Of a DNA stretch of 64,000 nt, positions 24,091 to 33,252 are shown in pieces (within the stretch, counting starts at the first letter, position 1; each line of letters opens with the position of its first letter). The notes beneath the pieces were generated by a model, which did not search any database, had not been told where the DNA came from, and saw only the letters and a program-made list of their open reading frames with translations. The stretch lies in assembly GCA_045534575.1 (NCBI GenBank), contig JAZSJZ010000007.1, positions 124,001 to 188,000 on the forward strand. Direction: 5' to 3'. Position numbers and translations under genes: made by a program. The stretch is from UBA4636 sp045534575 (GTDB lineage Bacteria > Bacillota > Clostridia > Christensenellales > Borkfalkiaceae).

Positions 24091-25719
24091 ATGAAAAAAT
24101 TATTAGCAATCATTTTAGTCGTTTTAATGAGTGCAACCGTTCTTTTTGTTACGGCTTGCAACAAAAACGAAGGAGAAACTTCTTCTACCGGAACTAGACA
24201 ATCTTCTAGCGAAGAAGAATCTTCAACACGTCGCCGTGGCGATACTGTTTCATCTTCTGAAGACGATGGAAACGCTAGTTCTTCTCAAGATGGTGGAAAC
24301 GGCGGCGGTGGTAACACCGGCAACAACGGTGGTAACACTGGTAATGACGGCGGTAACACTGGCAATAATGGCGGAAACACCGGTAACAGCGGTGGCAACA
24401 CTGGTAACAATGGTGGAAACACTGGTAACAATGGTGGTAACACCGGTAACAACGGCGGCAACACTGGCAATAATGGTGGCAACACTGGCAATAATGGTGG
24501 CAACAACTATCAACCAACAACAGGTTCTTACGTTTACGGCAACTACCCTTACTCTTACTCAACTGACGTAACTAACGTAATGTTTGATTTAACGCTTGCT
24601 TATACTTTCGTTGATACCTACATTGTCGATCTTGGCACGCCTACTTTGAACGGCACGTTCTACGATTCTTTAGTTGACGCAGAAGATGCTTACAATGCTT
24701 TATCTGCTAGCGACAAGGGTATGGTTGCAAACTACGCAAGATTGCAAGAAGCAAGAGCCGCTTATGACGATATGGCTAAGCAAGAAGCAATTTCGTTAAT
24801 TAACGAACTTAGCGAGCCTGACGCTAACAATTTAACTGCATTTGATAAGGAAGCGCAAAAGATTCAATATCTTCTTTCCCGCATGAGATCAACAAGTGGC
24901 GTTTCTAACCTCGCTTCTTACAACACTAAGGTTGACGCTTCTAAACTCGTAGCAGTTAATGCGTTTAAGGATGCTATTTCTCAACTTGGCGCATTTGAAT
25001 ATACTCAAGCATTTAAGAATAAACTCGACGATTGCAACGCTTTATATCAAGCAATTTCTGCCGATAAAAAAGGTTCTGTAACTAGCGAAAAGTCAACGCT
25101 TGACAATATGTTAACAAGATATAACGACACTGGCGTTGTTAACGACTTTATGGCTCTTTACAATCAGTTACCTGAAGTTGCAGGCGTAAACGCATCGACT
25201 AAGAGCAACATTGAAAACTGCAACAAAGCATACGGCAGTTTAACAACTTCACAAATCAACCTTCTTTCTAACGCATCGGCAATTTCTTCTAAGCTTTCTT
25301 CTCTTATGGCTGAAGTTGAACGCCAATTCCCTTCATATGCATTTATTCGTTCTTGCGAAACCAACAAGAACTTAAAGAGCAAATCCTTTGATAACGGAAT
25401 GGCTATCACCCACTCGCTATCAACTTCATCTGGCTCAACTTCTTTTGTTTACAAAGGAACTACTTTAAAAGACGCTTGGACAGTAGAAGGCACTAAAACA
25501 ATTAGCTTAACAGGCGTTCCTTATGGTGGCAAACTCATAATTTACGCAATGCCTTACGATTCAAAACCAGCTTCTATTAAAGTATCAGGCTCGGGCTTTG
25601 ATTCTGGAGCAGTTAGTCTTGACGGCTCAGTTATCGAAATTCAAATTCCAGCAGGCGGAAGCTATACGATTGCTTCAGCTGAAGGCAAAATAAAATATTA
25701 CGGTTGCGTATTTAGTTAA
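24091..25719 (+). CDS. tandem lipoprotein A (Gly/Asn repeat linker, helical modules)
   Basis: 542 aa exported lipoprotein, first of four paralogues. The signal peptide has lipobox VTAC at about residue 23. Next is an S/E/R-rich stretch ending SSTRRRGD, then nine units of GGNTGNN (21 bp each, DNA about 24307-24506). A conserved middle domain follows: GSYVYGNYPYSYSTDVTNVM to ALSASDKGMVANYARLQEAR. It contains FIVAR-like helical units of the form YNALS..DK..V.NYA.L, repeated at about residues 195-225, 310-345 and 370-405. The last ~110 residues form a beta domain ending GGSYTIASAEGKIKYYGCVF. Probably a surface adhesin or glycan-binding protein; function inferred only. Confidence 0.7.
   Translation: MKKLLAIILVVLMSATVLFVTACNKNEGETSSTGTRQSSSEEESSTRRRGDTVSSSEDDGNASSSQDGGNGGGGNTGNNGGNTGNDGGNTGNNGGNTGNSGGNTGNNGGNTGNNGGNTGNNGGNTGNNGGNTGNNGGNNYQPTTGSYVYGNYPYSYSTDVTNVMFDLTLAYTFVDTYIVDLGTPTLNGTFYDSLVDAEDAYNALSASDKGMVANYARLQEARAAYDDMAKQEAISLINELSEPDANNLTAFDKEAQKIQYLLSRMRSTSGVSNLASYNTKVDASKLVAVNAFKDAISQLGAFEYTQAFKNKLDDCNALYQAISADKKGSVTSEKSTLDNMLTRYNDTGVVNDFMALYNQLPEVAGVNASTKSNIENCNKAYGSLTTSQINLLSNASAISSKLSSLMAEVERQFPSYAFIRSCETNKNLKSKSFDNGMAITHSLSTSSGSTSFVYKGTTLKDAWTVEGTKTISLTGVPYGGKLIIYAMPYDSKPASIKVSGSGFDSGAVSLDGSVIEIQIPAGGSYTIASAEGKIKYYGCVFS
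24307..24506 (+). repeat. 21-bp coding tandem repeat in lipoprotein A
   Basis: Nine near-identical units encoding GGNTGNN (N varying to D or S). The unit length is a multiple of three, so gain or loss of units keeps the frame. Confidence 0.85.
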
Positions 25720-25736
25720 AACTTAAGGTGAAAAAC

Positions 25737-27287
25737 ATGAAAAAATTATTAGCGATTATTTTAGTCGTTTTAATGAGTGTTTCGATTCTTTTTGTTACGG
25801 CTTGTGAGAAAAATCAAGGCGAAAACTCTTCCGAAACGAGACAATCTTCTAGCGAAGAGGAATCTTCAACACGCCGTCGTGGCGACACCGTCGATAATAG
25901 CGGCGAAGGTAACAACGGCGGAAACACCGGCAATGATAATCCTGGTAACAACACGGGAAACGATAACACCAACAACAGTGGCAATAACGGAAACAACGGC
26001 AATAACGGCGGTAATACGGGCAATAATGGTGGAAACACCGGAAACAACGGTGGAAATAATTTCCAACCAACAACGGGCTCTTACGTTTACGGCAACTACC
26101 CTTACTCTTACACGACTAACGTAACTACCGTAACTTTTGATTTAACACTTCCTTACACTTTCGTTGATACCTACATTATCGATCTTCCTGCGCCTACTTT
26201 GAACGGCACGTTCTATGATTCTTTAGTTGACGCAGAAGATTCATACAATGCTTTATCTGCTAGCGACAAGGGTATGGTTGCAAACTACGCTAGATTGCAA
26301 GAAGCAAGAACCGCTTATGACGATATGGCTAAGCAAGAAGCAATTTCGTTAATTAACGAACTTATTGACCCTTCTATGGACAATTTAACAACTTTTGCTA
26401 ACGCTGAAAATAAGATTAAAAACCTTCTTAACAAAATGACTTCTACAAGCGGTGTTTCTAATCTTTCTACTTATAACTCTAAGGTTCAAAACTCTCAATC
26501 TATTATCGTTTCGGCTTTCAACGATGCTGTTTCTCAAATTGCAACTTTCGAATATTCTAACGACTATAAAGCAAAACTTGACAATGCTTCAAGCATTTAT
26601 CAAATCGTTTTAAACGCAAACCTTCAAGGCCAAGTAACTAGCCAAAAAACAACTCTTGATAATAGAGTTGCAGACTGGAGCAACCGCGTTATCGCTGGAG
26701 GCTTAGAAGATATTCTTGCGCAACTTCCTGGCGTTAATAACATTACCGAAAACGATAAAGCAACACTCAAGGCTTTGAGAAAGAGTTATAGAATGCTCAC
26801 CGACGCTCAAAAGGCAATCTTACCAGCGGAAACGACTAACCTTTACAACGCTTACGTTGACAAAGCACAAAGCTTGTGGCCTGAATATATTTGTTACACA
26901 CCTTCAGGGGCTGGCGGTGATAGTTACTTTAAAGTTGTGAAAAGCAATGATAGTTCTTCAACTTTAGGTGGAACTGATAGAGGTTCAAGTTGCCCAGGAT
27001 TGTTTGAAGGGGAAACGTTAACTTCAGCATCTAAATTCAAACCTGATCGTTACATTAAATTCACAACCACAGGCGCAACAATTTTAACAATTATTGCAAA
27101 CTGTAAAGACGACGAAGCAGGCGGAACGATTACCGCTTCTCTTAACGGCTCGGCGGTTGGAACTGCAACAGTAACCTATCAATCACCTGAAAACACTGAA
27201 TATCAAATCTCACTCCCTAACGCAGGAACTTACACTCTTTCTTCTTCATCAGATTCAGTGCTACTGTTTGCTCTTTGCGTTAACTAA
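25737..27287 (+). CDS. tandem lipoprotein B
   Basis: 516 aa paralogue of the preceding gene, 17 bases downstream and probably in its transcript. Lipobox VTAC, SSTRRRGD, a shorter and more irregular G/N linker (NTGNDNPGNNTGNDN then three GGNTGNN units), the same middle domain (TFDLTLPYTFVDTYIIDLPA, LSASDKGMVANYARLQEART), further helical units, and a C-terminal beta domain different from A (about 400-516, ending NAGTYTLSSSSDSVLLFALC). The start is ATG 25737 with AAGGTG upstream; a GTG at 25728 lies inside that ribosome site. Confidence 0.7.
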   Translation: MKKLLAIILVVLMSVSILFVTACEKNQGENSSETRQSSSEEESSTRRRGDTVDNSGEGNNGGNTGNDNPGNNTGNDNTNNSGNNGNNGNNGGNTGNNGGNTGNNGGNNFQPTTGSYVYGNYPYSYTTNVTTVTFDLTLPYTFVDTYIIDLPAPTLNGTFYDSLVDAEDSYNALSASDKGMVANYARLQEARTAYDDMAKQEAISLINELIDPSMDNLTTFANAENKIKNLLNKMTSTSGVSNLSTYNSKVQNSQSIIVSAFNDAVSQIATFEYSNDYKAKLDNASSIYQIVLNANLQGQVTSQKTTLDNRVADWSNRVIAGGLEDILAQLPGVNNITENDKATLKALRKSYRMLTDAQKAILPAETTNLYNAYVDKAQSLWPEYICYTPSGAGGDSYFKVVKSNDSSSTLGGTDRGSSCPGLFEGETLTSASKFKPDRYIKFTTTGATILTIIANCKDDEAGGTITASLNGSAVGTATVTYQSPENTEYQISLPNAGTYTLSSSSDSVLLFALCVN

Positions 27288-27296
27288 TTAAACTTT

Positions 27297-27327
27297 AAAG
27301 GAAGCGAAAATTCGCTTCCTTTTTTTA
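27297..27327 (+). terminator. terminator of lipoproteins A-B
   Basis: Perfect 12 bp stem AAAGGAAGCGAA 27297-27308 / 27311-27322 followed by T. Confidence 0.93.
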
Positions 27328-27363
27328 TGCCATAAAACCGCCCCCTCTCCCTAAAAATATCGC

Positions 27364-27391
27364 TTGACTTATTTTTATTTTGTGGTATAAT
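27364..27391 (+). promoter_or_regulatory. promoter of lipoprotein C
   Basis: TTGACT 27364-27369, 16-base spacer, extended TGGTATAAT with -10 at 27386-27391. Confidence 0.72.
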
Positions 27392-27456
27392 AAAGTTGAC
27401 GGAAAATTAACTTGCGATTGCATATTATATATTTATGAAAAGGGGTTGATTGATTT

Positions 27457-29049
27457 ATGAAAAAACTTTTAGCAATTATTTTAGTCGTTTTAATGAGCGT
27501 TTCGGTGCTTGTTTTTACGGCTTGCAACAACAATACGGGTGAAAATTCTTCTAGCGAAACAAGGCAATCATCAAGCGAAGACGAGTCTTCAACACGCCGT
27601 CGTGGCGATAGCGTTTCTACTTCACAAGGCGGAAACGACGGATCGAGTTCTTCTCTTGACGACAACGGAGAAAGCACAAGCTCATCAAATGACGGAAACG
27701 GCGGTGGCGATAACGGCGGTGGCGGTAACACTGGCAACGATAATAACGGCGGTAATGGTGGCAACAACGAAAACGACGGCGGAAACGACGGATCGAGTTC
27801 AAACTACCAACCACCTTCTGGCTCTAACGTTTATGGCAACTACCCTTACTCTTATACTACTAACGTAACTAGCGTAGCCTTTGATTTAACTCTTTCCTAT
27901 ACCTACGTTGATTTTTACATTATTGACCTTCCTTCGCCTTCTTTGAACGGGCTTTTCTATGACTCTTTAGTTGACGCAGAAGATGCTTACAATGCTTTAT
28001 CCGCTAGCGACAAGGGTATGGTTGCAAACTACGCTAGATTACAAGAAGCACGCCGTGCTTACGACGATATGGCATCTCAAGAAGCAATTTCGTTAATTAA
28101 CGAAATGAGCGAGCCTAGTTTAGATAATCTTTCTCAATTTGCAAGCGAAAAGGCAAAAGTTCAAAACCTTCTTGATAAAATGAGTTCAACCTCTTCGGTT
28201 TCGAACTTATCTTCTTACAACACTAAAGTTCAAAACTCATCAACAATCGTTATTAACGAGTTTTCAAACGCAGTTAGCGCAATATCGTCTTTTGAATATT
28301 CGACTGAGTATAAACAAAAACTTGATAATGCCGATAACGTTTATCAAATTGTTTTAAGCGTTGGGCTTCAAAACCAAGTAACCAGCCAAAAAGCAACGCT
28401 CGATAATATGAAAGCAACTTGGAACAACCGCGTTATCGCTGGCGGAATAGACGATCTTTTAGCCGAACTTTCTGGCGTTGATAACCTTACCGAAAACGAT
28501 AAAGGCACTATTAGTTCTTTAAGAAAGGCTTATAGAAAGTTAACCGCAGAGCAACTTGCAACGCTTCCAGCCGAAACAATTTCGCTCTATAACGCTTATA
28601 TTGCTAAAGCACAAACCATGTGGCCTGAATATACTTGGTATGTTAGCGAAGATACAAAAAGCGGTAGCACTGACGGATTCTTTACCGTTTATAAGGACAC
28701 AATCCGCAAGGAAAAAGGAACTTTAGGTTCGGGCAGTATTAGTGAAAATTTCTATGGTATGTTTGATGGTGAAACTTGCTCGGTTGGTCGCAAATTCAGC
28801 CTTGAACGCTATATTCACTTTACAACGTCTAGCACAATGGTTTTAAGAGTTATTGCAAATATTAAGCCAACTCAAGGCTCAGGCGATCTTATCCTTCATC
28901 TTGAAGGAACGGGTGAAATTTCAAGAATTACAATTTCTAACCAACCAAAAGAGAACACTGAATATACTTTCACCTTAGCAACTGCGGGAAATTATTATTT
29001 AACATCAACCAATAAAGAACTTTTCCTTTACGTTCTTTGCATTAACTAA
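27457..29049 (+). CDS. tandem lipoprotein C
   Basis: 530 aa paralogue with its own promoter and terminator. Lipobox FTAC, SSTRRRGD, a linker with two GNDGSSS blocks and G/N/D runs, then the conserved middle domain (AFDLTLSYTYVDFYIIDLPS, LSASDKGMVANYARLQEARR). Its long helical region is closest to B (ENDKGTISSLRKAYRKLTAE, ending MWPEYTWYV). The C-terminal beta domain has NTEYTFTLATAGNYYLTSTN, like B but diverged. SD AGGGG. Confidence 0.7.
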   Translation: MKKLLAIILVVLMSVSVLVFTACNNNTGENSSSETRQSSSEDESSTRRRGDSVSTSQGGNDGSSSSLDDNGESTSSSNDGNGGGDNGGGGNTGNDNNGGNGGNNENDGGNDGSSSNYQPPSGSNVYGNYPYSYTTNVTSVAFDLTLSYTYVDFYIIDLPSPSLNGLFYDSLVDAEDAYNALSASDKGMVANYARLQEARRAYDDMASQEAISLINEMSEPSLDNLSQFASEKAKVQNLLDKMSSTSSVSNLSSYNTKVQNSSTIVINEFSNAVSAISSFEYSTEYKQKLDNADNVYQIVLSVGLQNQVTSQKATLDNMKATWNNRVIAGGIDDLLAELSGVDNLTENDKGTISSLRKAYRKLTAEQLATLPAETISLYNAYIAKAQTMWPEYTWYVSEDTKSGSTDGFFTVYKDTIRKEKGTLGSGSISENFYGMFDGETCSVGRKFSLERYIHFTTSSTMVLRVIANIKPTQGSGDLILHLEGTGEISRITISNQPKENTEYTFTLATAGNYYLTSTNKELFLYVLCIN

Positions 29050-29058
29050 ATAGTTTTT

Positions 29059-29088
29059 AAGGGCAAGCGCTTGCTTGCTCTTTTTTTT
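29059..29088 (+). terminator. terminator of lipoprotein C
   Basis: AGGGCAAGC pairs with GCTTGCTCT across a four-base loop, followed by eight T. Confidence 0.88.
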
Positions 29089-29107
29089 GTCAACTTATTA
29101 TTTTTTA

Positions 29108-29136
29108 TTGAAAATCAAAAAAAATTATGATATAAT
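29108..29136 (+). promoter_or_regulatory. promoter of lipoprotein D
   Basis: TTGAAA 29108-29113, 17-base spacer, TATAAT 29131-29136. Confidence 0.72.
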
Positions 29137-29171
29137 TTGAATATAGTCTATTTTGGCAATAAGGGGATATT

Positions 29172-30680
29172 ATGAAAAAATTTTTAGCGATTATTTTAGT
29201 CGTTTTAATGAGCGTTTCAGTGCTTGTTTTTACGGCTTGTAACAACAATACGGGCGAAAACTCTTCCGAAACAAGGCAATCTTCAAGCGAAGACGAGTCT
29301 TCAACACGTCGCCGTGGTGATAGCGCTAACAATAACGAAAACGGCAACAATAGCGCCAATACCGAAAATAACGGTAGCAATGGAAATGACGGCGGAAACA
29401 CTAGTAGCGGTGGCGGAAACACTGGTAACGATAATAATGGTGGAAACGGCGGAAATGGCGGTAATGGCGGAACAAGTTCAAATTTTCAACCAACTTCTGG
29501 CTCTTACGTTTACGGCAACTACCCTTACTCTTACACAACTAACGTAACTAGCGTAACCTTTGATTTAACACTTGCTTATACTTTCGTTGATACCTATATT
29601 GCTGACCTTCCTTCGCCTACTTTGAACGGCACGTTCTACGATTCTTTAGTTGACGCAGAAGATTCTTACAATGCTTTATCCGCTAGCGACAAAGGAATGG
29701 TTGCAAACTTAGCAAGATTGCAAGAAGCACGCCGTGCTTATGACGATATGGCAAAACAAGAAGCCGAAGCGTTAATTAACGAAATGAGCGAGCCTAGTTT
29801 AAATAATCTCACTCAATTTGCAAACGAAAAAGTAAAAATTCAAAATCTTCTTGATAGAATTAGTTCAGGCACTTCGGTATCGAATATTGCAACCTATAAT
29901 TCAAAAGTTTCATCACTCCAAAATGTGGTAGTTTCGGCTTTTAACGATGCTGTTTCTCAAATTGCAACTTTCGAAAATTCTAATGCTTACAAAGAAAAAC
30001 TTGAAAACGCAAACAACATTTACTCTATCGTTTTAAATACCGGCTTTTCAAACCTTGTAACCAGCCAAAAAGCAACGCTAGACGATAGAATTAACCAATG
30101 GAACACTCGTGAAATTACTGGCTCTTGCTCCGAACTTATGGCAAGCCTTCCTTCGCCTTCAGCGTTGACGATTAACGATAAAGCGGTTATCCGCGCGCTT
30201 AGAACGGCTTATGCAAAAGAGAAAAACACGCTCTCTAGCGACCAAGTTGCACTTTATAACGAGTATGACCAAAAAGCAAACGAACTTTGGCCAGCCCATC
30301 TTTACGTTATCGATGAAGACAACCGCCAAGGCGATTCGTATTTCTCAATTCCAAACAGAAGCGAACTTGGTAGCGATAGTAACTGCGAAAACTGCCCGGG
30401 TATGCTTGATGGACAAAACCTCCCACGCGGTGCTGTTTTAAATGATGAAATAGCCTTCTCTACTAACGGACCTGTTTATTTAACTTTTGTTGTTAATGTT
30501 GAGCAAGGCGCAACGGGTGGCGTTATTGTTAAAAACGGCTCAAGCACCGTTCAAACCGTTTCAATAAGCAACCAAAGCCCTCAAAACACTGCTTACACAG
30601 TTTATCTATCTCAAGCGGGAAGTTATTCACTTAATTCAAGCGGTCAAAGAGTTTATATTTTCGCAATAAGAGTTTTCTAA
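29172..30680 (+). CDS. tandem lipoprotein D
   Basis: 502 aa, last of the four. Lipobox FTAC, SSTRRRGD, a linker mixing N-rich and GGNGG units, then the shared middle domain (TFDLTLAYTFVDTYIADLPS, DKGMVANLARLQEARR). Helical units follow, then a C-terminal beta domain (GDSYFSIPNRSELGSDSNCE, later NTAYTVYLSQAGSYSLNSSG). A cysteine pair in NCENCPG has no counterpart in A; B has one Cys at this place (SCPG). The 5' part is near-identical to C at the DNA level. SD AAGGGGAT. Ends with a stem-loop. Confidence 0.7.
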   Translation: MKKFLAIILVVLMSVSVLVFTACNNNTGENSSETRQSSSEDESSTRRRGDSANNNENGNNSANTENNGSNGNDGGNTSSGGGNTGNDNNGGNGGNGGNGGTSSNFQPTSGSYVYGNYPYSYTTNVTSVTFDLTLAYTFVDTYIADLPSPTLNGTFYDSLVDAEDSYNALSASDKGMVANLARLQEARRAYDDMAKQEAEALINEMSEPSLNNLTQFANEKVKIQNLLDRISSGTSVSNIATYNSKVSSLQNVVVSAFNDAVSQIATFENSNAYKEKLENANNIYSIVLNTGFSNLVTSQKATLDDRINQWNTREITGSCSELMASLPSPSALTINDKAVIRALRTAYAKEKNTLSSDQVALYNEYDQKANELWPAHLYVIDEDNRQGDSYFSIPNRSELGSDSNCENCPGMLDGQNLPRGAVLNDEIAFSTNGPVYLTFVVNVEQGATGGVIVKNGSSTVQTVSISNQSPQNTAYTVYLSQAGSYSLNSSGQRVYIFAIRVF

Positions 30681-30696
30681 AACTTTAAAAACTTAA

Positions 30697-30742
30697 AAAG
30701 AGCAAGCACAAAAAGACAAAAATCTTTTGTGTTTGCTCTTTT
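30697..30742 (+). terminator. terminator of lipoprotein D
   Basis: AAAGAGCAAGCACAAAA pairs with the complementary CTTTTGTGTTTGCTCTTT across a short loop, with one mismatch; T-rich after it. Confidence 0.8.
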
Positions 30743-30756
30743 AATTTTGTCTAAAA

Positions 30757-30778
30757 ACTAGGCTATAAGCCCGTTAAC
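30757..30778. repeat. dispersed palindromic repeat, copy
   Basis: CTAGGCTATAAGCCCGTTAAC lies between the convergent lipoprotein D and gap genes. Confidence 0.55.
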
Positions 30779-30804
30779 TTTAATTTTTATCTTTTTTAAG
30801 ACAT

Positions 30805-30833
30805 AAAAAAAGCGGAAGAAAACTTCCGCTTTT
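30805..30833 (-). terminator. gap terminator
   Basis: 11 bp stem AAAAGCGGAAG 30808-30818 / 30823-30833, loop AAAA; T-run on the minus strand. Confidence 0.92.
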
Positions 30834-30846
30834 AGTTTTTGTGAAA

Positions 30847-31902
30847 TTAGATTTCAGCGAAGTATTTGATAGTTCTAACCATTTGGCTGGTGTAAGAATT
30901 TTCGTTATCATACCAAGAAACAACTTGAACTTGGTAAGTATCATCGTCAATCTTAGCAACCATAGTTTGGGTAGCATCAAATAATGAACCATACTTCATA
31001 CCGATAACGTCAGAAGAAACGATTTCATCAGTGTTGTAACCGAAAGATTCAGTTGCTTGAGCCTTCATAGCTTCGTTGATGCCAGCAACGGTGATATCTT
31101 TACCCTTAACAACAGCGATAAGAATAGTAGTAGAACCGGTAGCAGTAGGAACTCTTTGTGCAGCGCCGATAAGCTTGCCGTTAAGTTCAGGAATTACAAG
31201 ACCGATAGCCTTAGCAGCACCAGTGCTGTTAGGAACGATGTTGATAGCGCCTGCTCTAGATCTTCTTAAATCACCCTTTCTTTGTGGACCGTCAAGAATC
31301 ATTTGGTCGCCAGTGTAAGCGTGAACGGTAGTCATAATACCGCTTTGGATAGGAGCGTAATCATTTAATGCTTTAGCCATAGGTGCAAGACAGTTAGTCG
31401 TGCAAGAAGCAGCAGAAATGATGTGATCGTCTTTAGTTAAGATTTTGTGGTTAACGTTGTAAACGATAGTAGGAAGGTCGTTACCTGCTGGAGCAGAAAT
31501 AACAACGTTCTTAGCACCAGCGTCGATGTGTGCTTGTGCTTTTGCCTTAGAAGTATAGAAACCAGTACATTCTAAAACAACGTCTACGCCTAATTCGCCC
31601 CAAGGAAGGTCTTGAGCCTTTGGTTGAGCGTAAATAGTGATTTCAGTGCCGTCTACGGTGATAGAACCTGGAGTTACAACAGTCTTACCGTCTTCAGCTA
31701 AAACTGAATCTTTGTAAGTAACTACGTGATCGTTAGCATAGTTGCCTTGAGTTGAATCGTATTTGAGAAGATGAGCGAGCATCTTAGGGCTGGTTAAATC
31801 GTTGATTGCAACGATAGTGTAACCTTCTGCGCCGAACATTTGTCTAAATGCAAGACGACCAATACGACCAAAACCGTTAATTGCTACTTTAACATTTGCC
31901 AT
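30847..31902 (-). CDS. gap: glyceraldehyde-3-phosphate dehydrogenase, type I
   Basis: 351 aa glycolytic NAD-dependent GAPDH. N-terminal Rossmann motif VAINGFGRIGRLAFRQM; Asp35 after VAIN favours NAD over NADP. The catalytic Cys167 sits in SAASCTTNCLAPMAK, followed by TVHAYTGDQ with the active-site His, RRSRAGAINIVPNSTGAAKA, and WYDNENSYTSQMVRTI at the end. The ribosome site AAGGAGA lies about 12 bases before ATG, slightly far. Its promoter is near consensus, as expected for a strongly expressed gene, and it is monocistronic with a strong terminator. Confidence 0.98.
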   Translation of the reverse strand: MANVKVAINGFGRIGRLAFRQMFGAEGYTIVAINDLTSPKMLAHLLKYDSTQGNYANDHVVTYKDSVLAEDGKTVVTPGSITVDGTEITIYAQPKAQDLPWGELGVDVVLECTGFYTSKAKAQAHIDAGAKNVVISAPAGNDLPTIVYNVNHKILTKDDHIISAASCTTNCLAPMAKALNDYAPIQSGIMTTVHAYTGDQMILDGPQRKGDLRRSRAGAINIVPNSTGAAKAIGLVIPELNGKLIGAAQRVPTATGSTTILIAVVKGKDITVAGINEAMKAQATESFGYNTDEIVSSDVIGMKYGSLFDATQTMVAKIDDDTYQVQVVSWYDNENSYTSQMVRTIKYFAEI

Positions 31903-31947
31903 AATTTTTTAAATCTCCTTTATATGGGTTTAAATTTATCCTTATTT

Positions 31948-31976
31948 ATTATATTTTAATGCGTTCAATAAGTCAA
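31948..31976 (-). promoter_or_regulatory. gap promoter
   Basis: Minus strand TTGACT (31976-31971), 17 bases, TATAAT (31953-31948). Confidence 0.82.
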
Positions 31977-32091
31977 ATATTTTAATCTCGTTTTTGACAA
32001 AATAGCCTAAACTTAATCAAATTTTGCAAAAAATCCGCCTAAAAACTTACAAAACTTTAATTAATAATTAAAATCTTAGAATTTTCTTTTT

Positions 32092-33210
32092 CTATTTCAA
32101 ATTTTCTGGGTTCAAGCACTCAAGTTCAGGAAGCGTGAAAATGCCGTTGTGCCTTATTAGAACGTCATCAAAATAAACGTCGCCACCGCCAAATTTTTCA
32201 GTCATAATAAGAACTAAGTCCCAATGAAGCGAGGACCTGTTTCCGTTATCGCAGTTATTATAGGCACAGCCTGGAGTGAAGTGAATTGAGCCTGCAATCT
32301 TTTCGTCGAACAAAATATCGCCGATAGGCTCGGTGATATATGGATTTAAACCGAACGAAAACTCGCCAACGTATCTTGCGCCCTCATCCACGTCGAAAAC
32401 CTTTTCAACAGAGCGGTCGCCTCCGTTTGCCGTAGCCTTAACGATTTTGCCGTTCTTAAACGTTAGCGATACGTTATAGTATCTAACGCCACCAGAAGAG
32501 GACGGCGTGTTGTAAGTTATAGTTCCGTTAACGCTCGTCTTTACGGGCGCAGTGTAAACCTCGCCGTCGGGAATATTCATATGCCCCGAACATTTTTTAG
32601 AGCCAACACCCTTAATAGAGAAAGTCAAATCAGTGTTAGGCGCAACAATTCTAACCTTGTCAGTCCTATTCATAAGATCCGCAAGCACGTCCATAGCCTT
32701 ATCCATTTTGCTATAGTCAAGCGTGCAAACCTTGAAGTAGAAATCTTCAAACTCGCTAGTTGAAACGCCCGCCATTTGCGCCATTGAAGAAGTTGGGTAT
32801 CTTAAAACAACCCACTTGGTTTTATTAACCCTTCTTTCGTGGTGAACGGGGTAAGAATAAAGGTTGCTATAAAGTTTACTTTGCGCCTTCCCTATGCCAG
32901 ACATTTCGTAAGCGTTACCACCGCCACGAATACCAATATAGCAATGCATTTTTTCCATTGCATAGCCGTCAATATCGGCAAAGCGCTTAAAATATTCCTC
33001 GTCGCCAAGGTCAACAAGTTCTCTTGTGATAACGTTATCTCTAATATAAACGAAAGGGTAACCTCCCGCCTTTCGAACTTCCTTAACAAGTTCCTTAATA
33101 AAAGAATTGTCTATGCCGAAAGCCTCTATCATAACGTTTTCGCCTTTTTGAACCGAAACGGAATAATTAACCAAAATATTTGAAAGTTTTGAAATTCTTT
33201 TATCTAACAT
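32092..33210 (-). CDS. aminopeptidase, M29 (AmpS/PepS-like)
   Basis: 372 aa metallo-aminopeptidase of the thermophilic M29 family: N-terminal KGENVMIEAFGIDNSFIKEL, WVVLRYPTSSMAQMAGVSTS, a central GSKKCSGHMNIPDGEVYTAP with a metal-site Glu, GEFSFGLNPYITEPIGDILF, and the C-terminal NRSSLHWDLVLIM with metal ligands His and Asp. Removes N-terminal residues from peptides in the cytosol. A copy of the dispersed repeat lies just upstream of its start, and TAGGTAGG within it may serve as the ribosome site. Nothing downstream is clearly co-transcribed. Confidence 0.9.
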   Translation of the reverse strand: MLDKRISKLSNILVNYSVSVQKGENVMIEAFGIDNSFIKELVKEVRKAGGYPFVYIRDNVITRELVDLGDEEYFKRFADIDGYAMEKMHCYIGIRGGGNAYEMSGIGKAQSKLYSNLYSYPVHHERRVNKTKWVVLRYPTSSMAQMAGVSTSEFEDFYFKVCTLDYSKMDKAMDVLADLMNRTDKVRIVAPNTDLTFSIKGVGSKKCSGHMNIPDGEVYTAPVKTSVNGTITYNTPSSSGGVRYYNVSLTFKNGKIVKATANGGDRSVEKVFDVDEGARYVGEFSFGLNPYITEPIGDILFDEKIAGSIHFTPGCAYNNCDNGNRSSLHWDLVLIMTEKFGGGDVYFDDVLIRHNGIFTLPELECLNPENLK

Positions 33211-33238
33211 AAAAACCTACCTATAAGTCGATTATTGC
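33211..33238. repeat. dispersed palindromic repeat, variant copy
   Basis: CCTACCTATAAGTCGATTATTGCC between the chromate transporter and aminopeptidase genes. Confidence 0.45.
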
Positions 33239-33252
33239 CATATTTTTATTTT

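Noticed and set aside
24307..24506. CRISPR-like repeat array
   Set aside because: The repeats are contiguous 21-bp units with no spacers and are in frame within a lipoprotein gene, coding for GGNTGNN.
24250..24562. Genes on the minus strand across the lipoprotein linker repeats
   Set aside because: Open frames in several phases (proline/leucine or cysteine/histidine repeats) result from the GGN repeat on the other strand; no ribosome sites.
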